64,000 bases of DNA from NCBI GenBank assembly GCA_035578905.1, contig JAQJVL010001107.1, forward strand, positions 124,001 to 188,000, given 5' to 3'. The translations under genes were made by a program, and so were the position numbers. Shown one piece after another: positions 24,535 through 36,191 of this stretch. Under the pieces are notes generated by a model that made no database searches, was not told the origin of the DNA, and worked only from the letters and a program-made list of their open reading frames with translations. How positions within the stretch are numbered: position 1 is the stretch's first letter; each line of letters opens with the position of its first letter. Origin of the DNA: Stictocephala bisonia (taxonomy: Eukaryota; Arthropoda; Insecta; Hemiptera; Membracidae).

Positions 24535-25260
24535 GTGGTCACCCGCCCAACCTCCAATACATGTGCGATGATATGAGCCTACCCGCCCTCTGTTCATGTG
24601 TGGTTGTATTGACTCATCTACATACTCTCACACGTAATAATAGTATTTACCTACCCGCCCACCGAACACGTACCCTGATATTGGCCCACCTACCCATACA
24701 CGAACGGTGGATTGGCCTACCCACCCACCCATATACGTACAGTGGTATTGGGTATTGATTGATCCACCTATCTACCAACACACGTTCGGTGGGTTATCCC
24801 ACTCATCCATCCACGTACAATACACGTAAGGTATTGGTCCAGCCACCCATAAATATGGGAAGGAATTGGCCCACCCACCTACACATAAGCATACAATTGT
24901 ATTTCCTGTTTCTCATCCACCCACCAGTACATTTATAGTGAGTGATGACCCTCCCACCACCCATACATGTGGAGTGGTGAGGACCTTCCAACCTAAATAA
25001 TATAACTACTGGTAAATCAGTACCATCGAACGGAATGCATTGCAGAGTGGGTGAATCAGCACCAACGTTTGTGTATGGGTGGGAGGGTTGGCCAATACCA
25101 CTATTAATTCCACAATACATATATGAGTGGGTGAATGGGACAATGTACTGTGAGTATATGATTGGTTAGGTAGGTCAATATCATTTACGTGTTGGGTGGG
25201 AGGGTTGGCCAATACCACTATCAATTCCAATTTACGTAAATGAGTGGGTGAATAGGACAA
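24535..25260. repeat. Diverged units of the 36-bp minisatellite and a 118-bp duplication
   Basis: Scattered units such as CACCCACCCATATACGTACA with GTGGTATTG occur in both orientations. From about 25085 a segment starting GGTTGGCCAATACCACTAT is repeated at about 25203, and the block AATGGGACAATGTACTGTGA recurs, slightly changed, at about 25541. The unit boundaries are blurred, so this is an old, decaying array. Confidence 0.65.
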
Positions 25261-25261
25261 T

Positions 25262-25499
25262 ACAGTACAAGTAAACGTCACACAACACAAATTTATTACA
25301 ATATAAGCACAAAATGCACAAATATTATGGTGATCGATTTCGGTGAACCACGCTCACTTTCCTCAGACCAGAGGGATTCACAAAAGATTCACGCTTAGGA
25401 AGGTGAGCGTGGTTCACCGAAATCGATCACCATAATATTTGTGCATTTTGTGCTTATATTGTAATAAATTTGTGTTGTGTGACGTTTACTTGTACTGTA
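25262..25499. mobile_element. Foldback element with about 97-bp arms
   Basis: The left arm (25262-25358, ACAGTACAAGTAAACGTCAC inward to GAACCACGCTCAC) and the right arm (about 25402-25499) are nearly perfect reverse complements with a loop of about 43 bp. On the minus strand of the left arm, 25366-25338 reads CTGAGGA, a 4-5-bp hairpin GTGA(G)/(G)TTCAC, then GAAATCG. This has the same layout as the cores at 10.3 and 10.5 kb, and the following ATCGAT is also shared. The right arm has CTTAGGA, losing one invariant base. The insertion is within repeats of the 36-bp family. A diverged solo outer end is present at 20274-20315. Confidence 0.75.
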
Positions 25500-25679
25500 T
25501 ATGTACCAACACGTATTATGCTAATTAAAAAACTATTAATAGGACAATGTACTGTGAGTAAATGGTTGGTTAAGTAGGTTGGGTGGGTGGGTGGGCAATA
25601 ATTTACGTGCGTAATAGTGGTTATATCAATACCTATGTACTATTTTGAGAGTGGGAAAGCCACTTTAGTGTACAGGTGG

Positions 25680-26040
25680 GAAAAACATGCTACCCAAGTT
25701 GATCATCTGAGGCCCCAAAACCCCGTAGGGGTTTTATGAAGGATCACAGTTTGGCTTGGCCAGATTATCAAAGAAAATCTGGCATCCCAGATGATCCTGG
25801 GATACTAAATTAGGATACTAACTATTCAAGTTGACAAAAGGTGATCGCATAAGATTACGGGCTACCAAAATAGATCTTTGGCTACTGAAGATTATCACGA
25901 GACACTATCAGTTACTGTCAGTGGCTACTCAATTTGAGCATAAACGGCGGACCAAAATGATCACGTTCCCAAAGATGATCGGTGGCTAAGAAAGATGACG
26001 GAAAATAGCTATTGAAAGTTATCACGGGGTCCTACAGCAA
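25680..26040. repeat. Satellite B units in inverted orientation, rich in small hairpins
   Basis: The sequence carries GCTACC, AAGTTGA and GATCAC motifs in the order expected for the complement of satellite B. Three short hairpins lie in a row: AAAACCCC/GGGGTTTT with a 3-base loop (about 25718-25736), CCAGATT/AATCTGG (about 25760-25782) and ATCCCAG/CTGGGAT-like arms (about 25784-25803). The array orientation switches to the forward form at about 26040. Confidence 0.6.
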
Positions 26041-28760
26041 CTGTGATTACTTTGGGTATCACTTGTAGTCAACTTTGTAGCCACCAAGGAGATAAAACAT
26101 AACCTTAAGTAGACCCATCTTCAACTTGGGTAACTACTTGTGATTACCTTGAGTAGAACCTCTAGTAAACTTGGGCAGCCTCTTGTGATTGTCTTGAGTA
26201 GAACCCCTGGTAAACTTGGAAAGCCTCTTGTGATTTACCTTGAGTAAAACCCTTAGTAAACTTGCGTAGCCTCTTGTGATTATCTTGAGTAGAACCCCTG
26301 GTAAAATTAGGTTGCCTCTTGTGATTAACTTGAGTAGAACCTCTAGTAAACTTGGGCAGCCTCTTATGATTTTCTTGAGTTGAACCTTTGGTAAACTTAG
26401 GCAACCTGTTGTGATTATCTTGAGTAGAACACCTAGTAAACTTAGGCAGGCTCTTGTGATTATCTTAAATATAACTCCTGGTAAACATAGGTAGCCTGTT
26501 TACCAGGAGCCTCTCGTGATTACTTTTAGTAGAACCCCTGGTAAACTTAAGGACCTCTTGTGATTATCTTCCATAGAACCCTTGGTAAACTTAGGTACAC
26601 TCTTGTGATTAAATTTAGTACAACCCCTAATAAACGTGGGCTGCCTCTTGTGATTATCTTAAGTAAAACCCCTAGTAAACTGGGCCAGCCTCTTGTGATT
26701 ATATTGAGTAGAACCCCTGGTAAACTGGGATAGCCACTTGTGATTACCTTTAGTAGAAGCCCTGGTACTTTTGGGTATCCTCTTGTGTTTTACCTTGAGT
26801 AGAACCCATGGTAAACATGGATAGCCACTTATGATTATCTTGAGTAGAACCCCTAGTAAACTGAGGTAGCTTCTTGTGATTATCTTAAGTAGAACCCCAG
26901 GTAAACTTGGGTAGCCTCTTGTGATTACCTTTAGTACATTCCCTGGTAAACTTGGGCAGCCTCTTGTATTTATCTTCAGTAGAACCCCTGGTAAACTTAG
27001 GCAGCCTCTTGTGAATATCTTAAGAAGAACCTCTAGTAAACTTGGGTAGCCCCTAGTAATAAACTTGCGTAGAACCCACAGGAAATTTAGGCAGCCTCTT
27101 TGGATTATCTTGAGTAGAACCCCTGGAAAACTAGGGCAGCTTCTTGTGATAATCTTAAGTAGAACCCCTCGTAAACTTGGGTAGCCTCTTAAGATTTTCT
27201 TGAGTAAAACGGCTGGTAAACTTGGGCAACCTCTAGATATTATCTTAAGTAAAACTCCTGGTAAAATTGAGGAGCCTCTTATGATTATCTTGAGTAGAAC
27301 CCCTGGTAAACTTGGGTTGCCTCTTGTGATTACCTTTAGTAGAACCTTTGGTTAACTAGGCCAGACTCTTGTGATTATCTTGAGTAGAACCCCTGGTAAA
27401 CTGAGGTAGCCACTTGTGATTCCTTTGAGTAGAACCCCTGGTAAACTTGGGTATCCTCTTGTGTTTTACTTTGAGTAGAACCCTTGGTAAACATGTGTAG
27501 CCACTTGTGAATACCTTTAGTACATCCCCTGGTAAACTGGGGTAGTTTCTTCTGATTATCTTAAGTAGAACCCCAGGTAAACTTGAGTAGCCTCTTGTGA
27601 TTAACTTTGGTACATCCCCTGGTAAACTTGGGCTGCCTCTTGTGATTATCTTAAGTAAAACCCCTGGTAAACTTGGGCAGACCCTTACGACTAACTTGAG
27701 TAGAACCCCTAGTAAACTTAGGCAGCCTCTTGTGCTTATCTTAAGTAGAACCCCTGGTAAACTTGGGCAGCTTCTTGTGATGAATATAAGTAGAACCCCT
27801 GGTAATCTTGGGTAGCCTCTTGTGATTATCTTGAGTAGAACCCCTAGGAAACTGGGGTAGCCACTTGTGATTACCTTGAGTAAAACCCCTGGTAAACCGA
27901 GGTAGCCACTTGTGATTCCCTTGTGTAAAACCCCTGGTAAACTTGGGTATCCTCTTGTATTTTACCTTGAGTAGAACCCCTGGTAAACTGAGCTAGCTTC
28001 TTTTGATTATCATAAGTAGAACCCCTGGTAAACTTGGGCAGCCTCTTTTGATTAAGTTGAGTAGAACCCCTAGTAAACTTGGGCAGCCTCTTATGATTAT
28101 CTTAAGTAGAACTCCTCGTAAACATGGGTAGCCTCTTGTGATTACTCTTAGTAAAATCCCTGGTAATCTTGAGGAGCCTATTTTGATTATCTTGAGTAGA
28201 ACCCCTGGTAAACTTGGGTAGCCTCTTGTGATTACCTTGAGTAGAACCTTTGGTCAACTGGGCCAGCCTCTTGTGATTATCTTGAGTAGAACCCCTGGTA
28301 AACTTGGGTATCCTCTTGTATTTTACCTCGAGTAGAACCCCTGGTAATCTGGGCTAGCTTCTTGTGATTATCATAAGTAGAACCCTAGGTAAACTTGGGC
28401 AGCCTCTTGTGATTATCTTGAGTAGAACCCCTAGTAAACTGAGGTAGCCACTTGTGATTCCCTTGAGTAGAACGCTTTGTATACTTGGGCATCCCCTTGT
28501 GTTTTACCTTGAGTAGAACCCTTGAGAATTATGGGTAGCCACTTGTGATTACCTTGAGTAGAACCCTTGGTAAACGTGGGTATCCTCTTGTGTTTTACCT
28601 TGAGTAGAACCCTTGGTAAACTGGGGTAGCCACTTGTGATTACCTTGAGTAGAAGCCGTGGTCAACTTGGGTAGCCCTCTGTGATTTACTTTGAGTAGGA
28701 CCCGAGGTCAACTTGGTAGTGCATGTGTCTACTTTGGGTAGCACCCGGAGTCGACTTAAA
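26040..28760. repeat. Satellite D, homogeneous 45-bp dimeric repeat, about 60 copies
   Basis: The unit joins two related half-units: one like TTGGGTAGCCTCTTGTGATT(ATC) and one like TTGAGTAGAACCCCTGGTAA(AC). GTAAAC/GTAAAA blocks at 26165, 26210, 26256 and 26301 give periods of 45-46 bp. Units are clearly more alike than those at 20935-22930, and both ends of the array (before about 26150, after about 28660) grade back into the diverged type. This is the expected result of unequal exchange homogenising the middle of an array. The open frames inside it are incidental. Confidence 0.93.
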
Positions 28761-29164
28761 AAGTAGTAACTATAAAATCAAGTTACTAATTATAATGGTA
28801 CCTGGATTGTTAAAACTGGTTAAAAGTTAATGATATAATGAACGGTTCGTTAATAGTTCCATAATTAACTAGGACTTTTTAACAACGTTGTACTATCTGT
28901 TTTTTTTGACAACAATAATTAATTAAAACAAATGGTTATTTGTTTGCGTCATCTATAGACAAATGTTGAAACATTTTATTTTTACATTCTTTAGTAGTAA
29001 ATCAATAAAAATACATTAAAAGTAAATTTAAAGTTTGTCTTACAACATTCTAAGAACACACACATATATATTTATAGATATATATTATAGATATATATCT
29101 ACACACATATTTATAGATATATGTGTAGTAAATTGTTAAGTTGGTAATATTTTAATCACACTAT
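28761..29164. other. AT-rich spacer after satellite D
   Basis: No gene. Short inverted TATATATCTA/TAGATATATA motifs occur at about 29064-29130. Confidence 0.5.
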
Positions 29165-29860
29165 AGGTTGTTATACTTTTTTTCTATCTTCACTTTACTC
29201 TTCAATGAGATTCGTCATGTGTCCTTCAACAGCTATAATTCATTGTTATATTCGATGCACTAACGACTCTCTTACTCGCTGGAATATTCCTGGGATAGCC
29301 CTAATCTGTTTATATCCCTACAATGCTGTGATACAGCTCTTCAATAGTGTACATTGGATATTTAGGAAAAGTTATTCTGGGGTCTGTTTTGAATTACCTC
29401 ATATGGATTTTCTTTTGCTCAAATGTGGTTATTATTGCAATGAATGTCTCCGTTTCTACACAATCCAGCTTCGTCTGTGAATAATACTAACGGCATAATC
29501 AAAGGGTAAAGTTCATATTCGCTAAGAAATTTTACACAGAAAGTGCGTCTTTTTAAAAAATCATCCGGAAGCAGAAAGCTCTGCTTCCGGATGATTTTTT
29601 AATCTACCCTATCGCAGCCAGTATGTCTAAGCAGACATACTGGCTGCGATAGGGTAGTTTTTTAAACATGTGATTAACATCCAGCATAACACTATTTTTT
29701 TCTTGTACTTACTTTAGGATGTTCATTTACCATTTCTAAAACCTGCTCCTTTAAATCTAGTGTTCTTTTGCTTTGAGGCCTCCCAAGGTCATGTGTCACT
29801 TCTTTCAACGATCTAGTTTATTCAAGGCGAGTGTCGATTTAAACGAAAGTTGACTCATTT
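29165..29860 (-). pseudogene. Relic of a mariner/IS630-type transposase
   Basis: Read on the minus strand the segment keeps, in order: a helix-turn-helix linker region (HDLGRPQSKRTLDLKEQV, about 29795-29742), then MLDVNHMFKKLPYRSQYV (about 29690-29622), then LLPDDFLKRRTFCVKF (about 29597-29550), then a catalytic-domain start LFTDEAGLCRNGDIHCNNN (about 29490-29435) with AKENPYEVIQNRPQNN. The D of TDEA is the expected catalytic aspartate. Stops and frameshifts follow, and the middle of the DDE domain is missing. Two perfect hairpins interrupt the gene between YRSQYV and LLPDD. Clearly non-functional; the exact family (Tc1/mariner clade) is uncertain. Confidence 0.7.
29555..29657. repeat. Two adjacent perfect hairpins inside the transposase relic
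   Basis: Hairpin 1 is 29555-29600: 21-bp arms (AAAAAATCATCCGGAAGCAG plus A) and loop AAGC. Hairpin 2 is 29604-29657: 25-bp arms (CTACCCTATCGCAGCCAGTA plus TGTCT) and the same loop, AAGC. One outer arm of each hairpin encodes transposase residues (LLPDDF and LPYRSQYV on the minus strand), so the inner arms are inverted duplicates of flanking coding sequence rather than an unrelated insertion. Confidence 0.9.
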
Positions 29861-32489
29861 GATTTATTTTTATTTGGATACCATTCAGAATAAAAGTGCG
29901 GGCTTCAGTGCCTTCGCAGGTAGAAAAACCTTGAATTAGATCCATAGCAGTCATATGTTGAAAAGAATAGTTGTGTGGCATTTTAAATAGAAAAAACGTT
30001 TAAATATTCTACTGCACAACGTACATATAAATGTTAAAACCTTTTTCTTTAGATGAGACCACTGTACGTGTATGGGTGCACCTTTAACCCTGTACGTGTA
30101 TGGGAAGGTTGGTGGGTGACCAATAGATTCACTACCACTGTACGATCTCACCCTTGTCTCATTTCCTTTGATTTCCCCACCGTGTGTCAGCTTGCACTTG
30201 AACTGCCAATACAGTAAAGGACTTGGATCTGGAGTAGTGAAGGACTTAATTGTTGAATGGATTTGAAACAGTAAATTTATCACTGTAAGACTTTGTCCTA
30301 CTAGCCTATAACTATTCAATGGTAAAGATTATTATAACTTATCTAATATCAACTTGCCCACCCATACATGGAAAGTCGTATTGACTCACCCACCCAACTA
30401 TAGACATACAGTGTTATTCACCCACCCTACCACACATAGAGGTTCAGAGAAATTGAACAACCTACCCACCTATACTCTTACAGTGTTATCCCCAAAACCC
30501 CGTTGTCAGATTCTTAAATTGATCACGGTTGGTTACGACTGATACCCAAGCCAACCTGGCAACTCATCAATCAAGGTGACGCAAAATGTATGAGAATCGT
30601 GCATTCAAAGGTCACATTACGCTCTCACGCAAGAAACCTCAAAACTCACGCAGTTTAAAAGAGTCGCGAGAAGCTACAATAATGTCACTATTCGTTGCTA
30701 TATGTCATGGGTAAATGAACAGACAGTGACGTGACACTTACACAGGCAGTACAGTAATTAATTTATAACACTGTTTAAGTGTATACTAAACAAAAAATTA
30801 GTTTAGTTTGTCTTTCAAATAACACATTGTTAAAAGTAGAGTACCAACTATTTATAGTAATCTGATTTATTTGTTTTTCTCATGACGTAATATTGTTTCT
30901 GTTATGACCCTTTGGATTGTTTTTCTGTTGTTTTTCACGTAATAGCACGCATTTCTCTTCATCTAATTTAGGAAACCTCCGCATTCATACATCTCAAGGT
31001 TGACAGGTACTCAGCTAATCACAGGTTACTCCCCAAACTGATCTCAGATGGGTCCCCAAGTTGATCATGGATAGTTCCCAAATTGGGCACGGGTATTACT
31101 GAGTTTACTGCTAACTAGCTTTTGCAGTAAATTCAGTAAAACATTGATTTTTATGTATACATATGGATGTGTCGATCATATTCTACAAGAATACCAAGTC
31201 AAGTATCTTATCGTCCCGCGCGCCATATAGTCTCGAGGACAAAGCTGTGACCACCCAGCCCACGTGTGTGCCTGCGATTTTTTACATGTTTAACTTGCTT
31301 GTAAACAAGGTAGCGCCTTCCATGAGCCGCTCGAAAATGTGTACTTTGATATCCCTTATACATAGAACGACAATCGGGCCAGCCTAAAATTTATTATAAT
31401 TATTAATTATATTACTTTACAAAATTAGTTAAATATTATATTTTAAACAGCATTTACAAGAAAACATGCTGAAATCTCTTGCTTCGCTACGTGTTGGTTC
31501 TCTACGCTTGCTTACCCTTCCCTACGTGGTTCTCTTTAAATAAAAACATCAGGATAAACGCTTAGCCTGCTCGCTGCCGTTCTCGTAGATAAAATAGTTT
31601 TAATGTTTTGAAAACACTATAAGTCTACTTTAGGATTATGCAAAGTAGTTCATTCATGCCACAGTTAGTAGAAATAACCTTAACAATTTCGCAATAAAAC
31701 CCAAAATAGATAAGCTTTTGGGTCATGTTTATGTTTGATGTATTATTTAAAATTAATTGTTTTATTAAATTAATACAATGTTGCTTTTATGAAAAAAAGA
31801 GGAAACGTTGAGTGGCTGTTTATACTCCTTAGGAATGGAATTTCGAGAAATCCTTGCTTAGTGGATCTTTTTGATACAAATGCTAACTTCCCTTCAATTT
31901 TCATAAACATCTGTTCAATGGTTTAGGATATCTCATATAGAGTGAGTACATCGTTTTTGTATTTTATATATTAAAATTATAATATATAGTAAACGCTTTA
32001 AATTTGAAAGTTTCACAGAATCTAAAAATTTATAAAATTATGCATTCAGAATGTAAATTCATTCATCCTGAAATGTTTTACTACTTGCGTCAAATAGTAA
32101 AGTTTTGCTCTCTGACAAAGAAATTATAATTTTTAAGAGATATCTGATTGATTAAATAATTGCTCGGTTAACTATCAAACTTTTATACGCAATCAAACTT
32201 GACAAACAAATTAAAATATGCCACTTTGTTATGCTACAAATATTAAGGATTAATGTTATTTTAACAAAATATATACAAAATACAGGGTGTTTCAGACAAT
32301 CCGTGGAATATCTCCTGTGGCTAGATCGTTTAAAATAGAGCTATACTATAAACTGTAAATCTAATAAATCTCAAATGGCGAACTTCCTGAAATTCTTTTT
32401 GTCGCATTTAAAATACAAGGTGTGCCCTAAAATGATGGTCACAAGTTTAAATAACAAAAATCTTAAATAAAAACATCGGAAGTGTAGGC
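29861..32489. other. Intergenic DNA with satellite islands
   Basis: Isolated units of the TACGTGTATG satellite occur at 30055-30125 (two CTGTACGTGTATGGG boxes) and, in the other orientation, at 30345-30500. Satellite B units in inverted orientation occur at 30985-31110 (CCCCAAGTTGATCATGG). A GC-rich patch at about 31200-31385 (containing CGTCCCGCGCGCCATATAGT) has an open frame of 74 codons but no recognisable domain. CAGGGTGTTTC at about 32284 resembles a mariner-type terminus, without a partner found. The rest is AT-rich. Confidence 0.5.
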
Positions 32490-33775
32490 CCACTTCCACT
32501 GTACATTTTGTTTGGGTCGACAGGTGATTCCACTACCACTTACGTGCACGATGTACAAGTAGGCCAACTTCCACTGTACTTGTGTTTGGGTCGACGGGTG
32601 AGTCCAATAATACTGAAAATTGATTTAGCTGGACGGGTGAGTCCACTACCAATGTAGGTGTATAATGTACGAGTAAGTCCACTTCTACTATATATGTGTT
32701 TGGGATCGACGGGTGAGTCCACTACTACTGTACGTGCATGATGTACTAGTAGACCCACTTCCACTGTATATGTGTTTGGGTCGACAAGTGAGTCCACCCA
32801 CTACTGCACATTTCTTTAGCTGAACGGCTGAGTCCACTACCACTGTATGTGTATGATGGACGAGTAGCCTCACTTCCACTGTACATGTTTTTGGTTTGAC
32901 GGGTGAGTCAACTACCACTGTACGTGCATAATGTACGAGTAGCCTCACTTCCACTTTACATGTGTTTGGGTCGACGGGTGAGTCCACTACCACTGTACGT
33001 GTATGATGTAAGAGTAAACCCACTTCCACTGTACATGTGTTTGGGTCAACAAGTGAGTCCACTACTACTATACATTTCTTTAGCAAGACGGGTGAGTCCA
33101 CTACCACTGTACGTGTATGATGTACAAGTAGACCCGCTTCCACTGTACATGTGTTTGGGTCGCCAAGTAAGTCCACTACTACTGTACATTTCTTTAGCTG
33201 GATGGCTGAGTCCACTACCACTGTATGTGTATGATGGACGAGTAGCCTCACTTCCACTGTACATGTTTTTGGTTTGACGGGTGAGTCAACTACCACTGTA
33301 CGTGCATGATGTACGAGTAGCCTCACTTCCACTTTACATGTGTTTGGGTCGACGGGTGAGTCCACTACCACTGTACGTGTATGATGTAAGAGTAAACCCA
33401 CTTCCACTGTACATGTGTTTGGGTCAACAAGTGAGTCCACTACTACTATACATTTCTTTAGCAAGACGGGTGAGTCCACTACCACTGTACGTGTATGATG
33501 TACGAGTAGAGCCGCTTCCACTGTACATGTGTTTGGGTCGCCAAGTAAGTCCACTACTACTGTACATTTCTTTAGCTGGATGGCTGAGTCCACTACCACT
33601 GTACGTGTATGATGGACGAGTAGCCTCACTTCCACTGTACATGTTTTTGGTTTGACGGGTGAGTCCACTACCACTGTACGTGCATGATGTACGAACGAGT
33701 AGCCTCACTTCCACTTTACATGTGTTTGGGTCGACAGATGAGTCCACTGCCATTGTACGTGTATGATCATTGATT
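32490..33775. repeat. Satellite E: about 76-bp units in a 378-bp higher-order repeat
   Basis: Each unit contains GTCCACTACCACTGTACGTG, TATGATGTACGAGTAG and CCCACTTCCACTGTACATG, then a TGTTTGGGTCGACGGGTGA-type stretch. The variant GGTTTGAC occurs at 32893, 33271 and 33649, exactly 378 bp apart. Sequences between these marks are almost identical unit for unit (including variants GGTCGCCAAGTAAG and CTTTAGCTGGATGGCTGAG). So five units of about 75.6 bp form a higher-order unit that was duplicated recently. A 328-codon minus-strand open frame and two near-identical 124-codon plus-strand frames exist only because 378 is divisible by three. Confidence 0.95.
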
Positions 33776-34289
33776 CTACTATACATAGAAGATAGTTCCA
33801 TCCAATGTTAAATATTGAGGCACGGAATATGGGAGCGACCGTGCTGCAACCTGTCGTCAATCAAGTAAAAGAGGTCGAAATTGCCTCCAGTTTCGACTGT
33901 TCGGTTGCACAACCTGTGAGCAGTAAAGGAAACTAATCACTCCCTCCCATTCTCTCTTCTTTCTCTTAAGACGCTCGTCCGGAAGTACTTGTCTACTGTC
34001 GCCCCTCCACCTGTCTACTGTTACCGATTGGCCTTGATAGTGGGTCAAAGTGGGATATTATTCCTTGCTGTGGTTTGTCTTGCACGGAAAGGAATCGCGA
34101 TCTTTTATTTAGGCCTTAGGGGTTTGTGAATATGAAAAATGTTAGGGGACATTTTTTTTATTTTGTCAATGTAAATAACAGTGAGTTACAAATGTTTAGT
34201 TAAAACATTATACATTATCTAAAATGATGTAAATACTGTTTGTATTATAAGTTTATTGATATTTTAAGTAATTGTATATTTAGAAGTAG
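33776..34289. other. Spacer between satellite E and the LINE relic
   Basis: 33800-34140 is fairly GC-balanced (for example GTCGCCCCTCCACCTGTCTA) and may be a fragment of a mobile element, but no protein motif was read. 34150-34289 is AT-rich. Confidence 0.4.
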
Positions 34290-35130
34290 CAAGAAAAATG
34301 ATAGTAATTCTAAATTGTTAAAGGCTAAGTTGTTAAGTCCCTGGATAACACCAAACATTTTATATAAATTTGAGGGACGTAAATAAATATATAAAATCTC
34401 AACAAAAGACCATATGACAGTTTTTCAAAATTATTTTGCAAAATATACTAATGAATTAAATAATGTGATCAATTTACAAAAAAACAATTATTGTTCAACA
34501 TTATTAGAAAACTGTAAAGGTGATGTATCTGAGCAGTGGAAGCTAATAAATAACATAACAAGTGGGTTTTCAAAGAAAATAGTTGAGCTAATTGAATTGC
34601 CAAACGGCGAAGTTATGCGTGAGCCTTCCGTCATTGATAAGATAAACAATCACCTTATCACAATCCAGTCTAGCCGTCCAGACGTTGTACATTCCAATAC
34701 CCTTTCACCTTTACGTACTTACTATCAAAATTCATTCCTTATAACTCCAACAGATTTAAATGAAATTGAGAGTATTGTTAAGTTTTTAAAATATAAAAAA
34801 TTAACTGGCTCTGACCAAATTAATGTACATTTACTGAAAAATTTAATTGATGAGATTGCACCAGTTTTAGTTTACTTAATAAACAGTAGTTTTATTAAAG
34901 GCATTTTTCCTGAGAGCCTGAAGTTAAGTTCAGTGGTTGTTATCAGCTTGTTATCTGTATTCTCTAAGGTTTTTGAAAAAAAAAACAATGATTAAAAGAC
35001 TCCACGGTTATTTATCTAAGTTAAATTTTCTTAATCCACGTCAATTCGGTTTTATCAAAGGAAAGTCATCTGAGGATGCGTTATTAGAAGTATCAGAAAT
35101 AATTTATAACAATTTAATTATTCATTAACT
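34290..35130 (+). pseudogene. Non-LTR retrotransposon (jockey/CR1-like) reverse transcriptase relic
   Basis: The plus strand reads SPWITPNILYKFEGRK (about 34340-34385), the linker typical between endonuclease and reverse transcriptase in jockey/CR1-type LINEs. Then come a 193-codon frame (34414-34995) with GSDQINVHLLKNL and GIFPESLKLS, and a shifted frame with RLHGYLSKLNFLNPRQFGF and GKSSEDALLEV (RT fingers). The usual segment between PESLK..V and the PISLLSVFSKVFEK region is mostly deleted (around 34937), joining VVV directly to ISLLSVFSKVFEK. An A run at about 34976-34985 marks the frame change. The palm with catalytic aspartates is absent. Dead copy. Confidence 0.85.
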
Positions 35131-36191
35131 TATCATCTGTCATATAGTTCACATTTAATACTAGAATTAACCCTTTATATTATTGAAACCATTATTCTTT
35201 TTTATCAAGTAATTAAAGCTTCTTGTCAATATTGCATTGTATAATTATTGTTGTATTTTTAACTATAAATGAATATTCCTTTTTGTTTAAAAGTAAATTG
35301 AACTATTTGTCATAAATACCACAATATTAAAATCTGCTTCCGGGTCACGCCGTGGACAGTAATGTGTGTGGTAGGCCTACCGAAAGTCTTAATATTCGTT
35401 GTTTTCCTCGTGTGTGAACTGTGTTTGTTAAGTTTTAATTCATTTGTGACGCGTCCCACTTGGACTTATTTGTTTTCTTTAACCTGAAGATGCCGTCCGT
35501 ATTCACGGCGAAACATGTAATTGTTATCACCTTCACACGCTGTGAACTGTTTGACGAAAGGTAAAGTAAACCTATTTTAGTCTATACCAGGATTGGTATT
35601 TTTTCTTTTTATTTGATATAAAGAGATGGAGATAAAGAGAAAATATTTGCTGCATTGATGATTTCATAAATAGTGGTGGACTCATAAAATGAAAAAGAAA
35701 AAACATACACGCACAAAATTCAGTTCTTCGCGTTGCCGAAAATCGTGTAATAGGCCTACCTCAAACACTTACCTCTGGCCGTTAACGAGTTACGCGCAAT
35801 CCTACCTGCGTTAATTGTGATGTCCCAAGAAGACCCCAAACCACTACTCGAGTTGCGCGCAATACCGATCACAGGTAGTCTGTCCAGTCTTGGCCGCTCA
35901 AAAATGCATCTTAGACCTCAAGCTGTGCCATAGAAATATTTCCATAAATATCACAATCCGCCAAAAATAACTTGAATTTTCACTGGTCTGATTCCGAATA
36001 GCACTAAACTTATACTACAAAATAAGCACGTATCTGCTTATATTCTGTGCTTATATTTTCTTGGTTATTGGTAAAATATAATAATTATCTATATCAGCTG
36101 TACTCTTTTCCAAGATGACAAAATCAGGATTTAATTTTTCTTTAACAACTAAAGCGTGACAATATCTGAATTGATTTTGGGCTTGAGTTTG

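Noticed and set aside
26162..26404. Repeat frame (KFTRGSTQ..NHKR) on the minus strand
   Set aside because: Artefact of 45-bp satellite units; frames break with unit length changes and no start context exists.
20935..28760. CRISPR-like array
   Set aside because: Repeats are adjacent without unique spacers, units diverge, and the context is eukaryotic.
31163..31387. 74-codon open frame in a GC-rich patch
   Set aside because: No start context, domain or neighbouring exon recognised; it may be a mobile-element fragment.
32688..33674. 328-codon open frame on the minus strand, the longest in the window
   Set aside because: It lies wholly in satellite E, repeats the same 25-residue motif, and near-identical open frames exist on the other strand. 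It is explained by a 378-bp period divisible by three.
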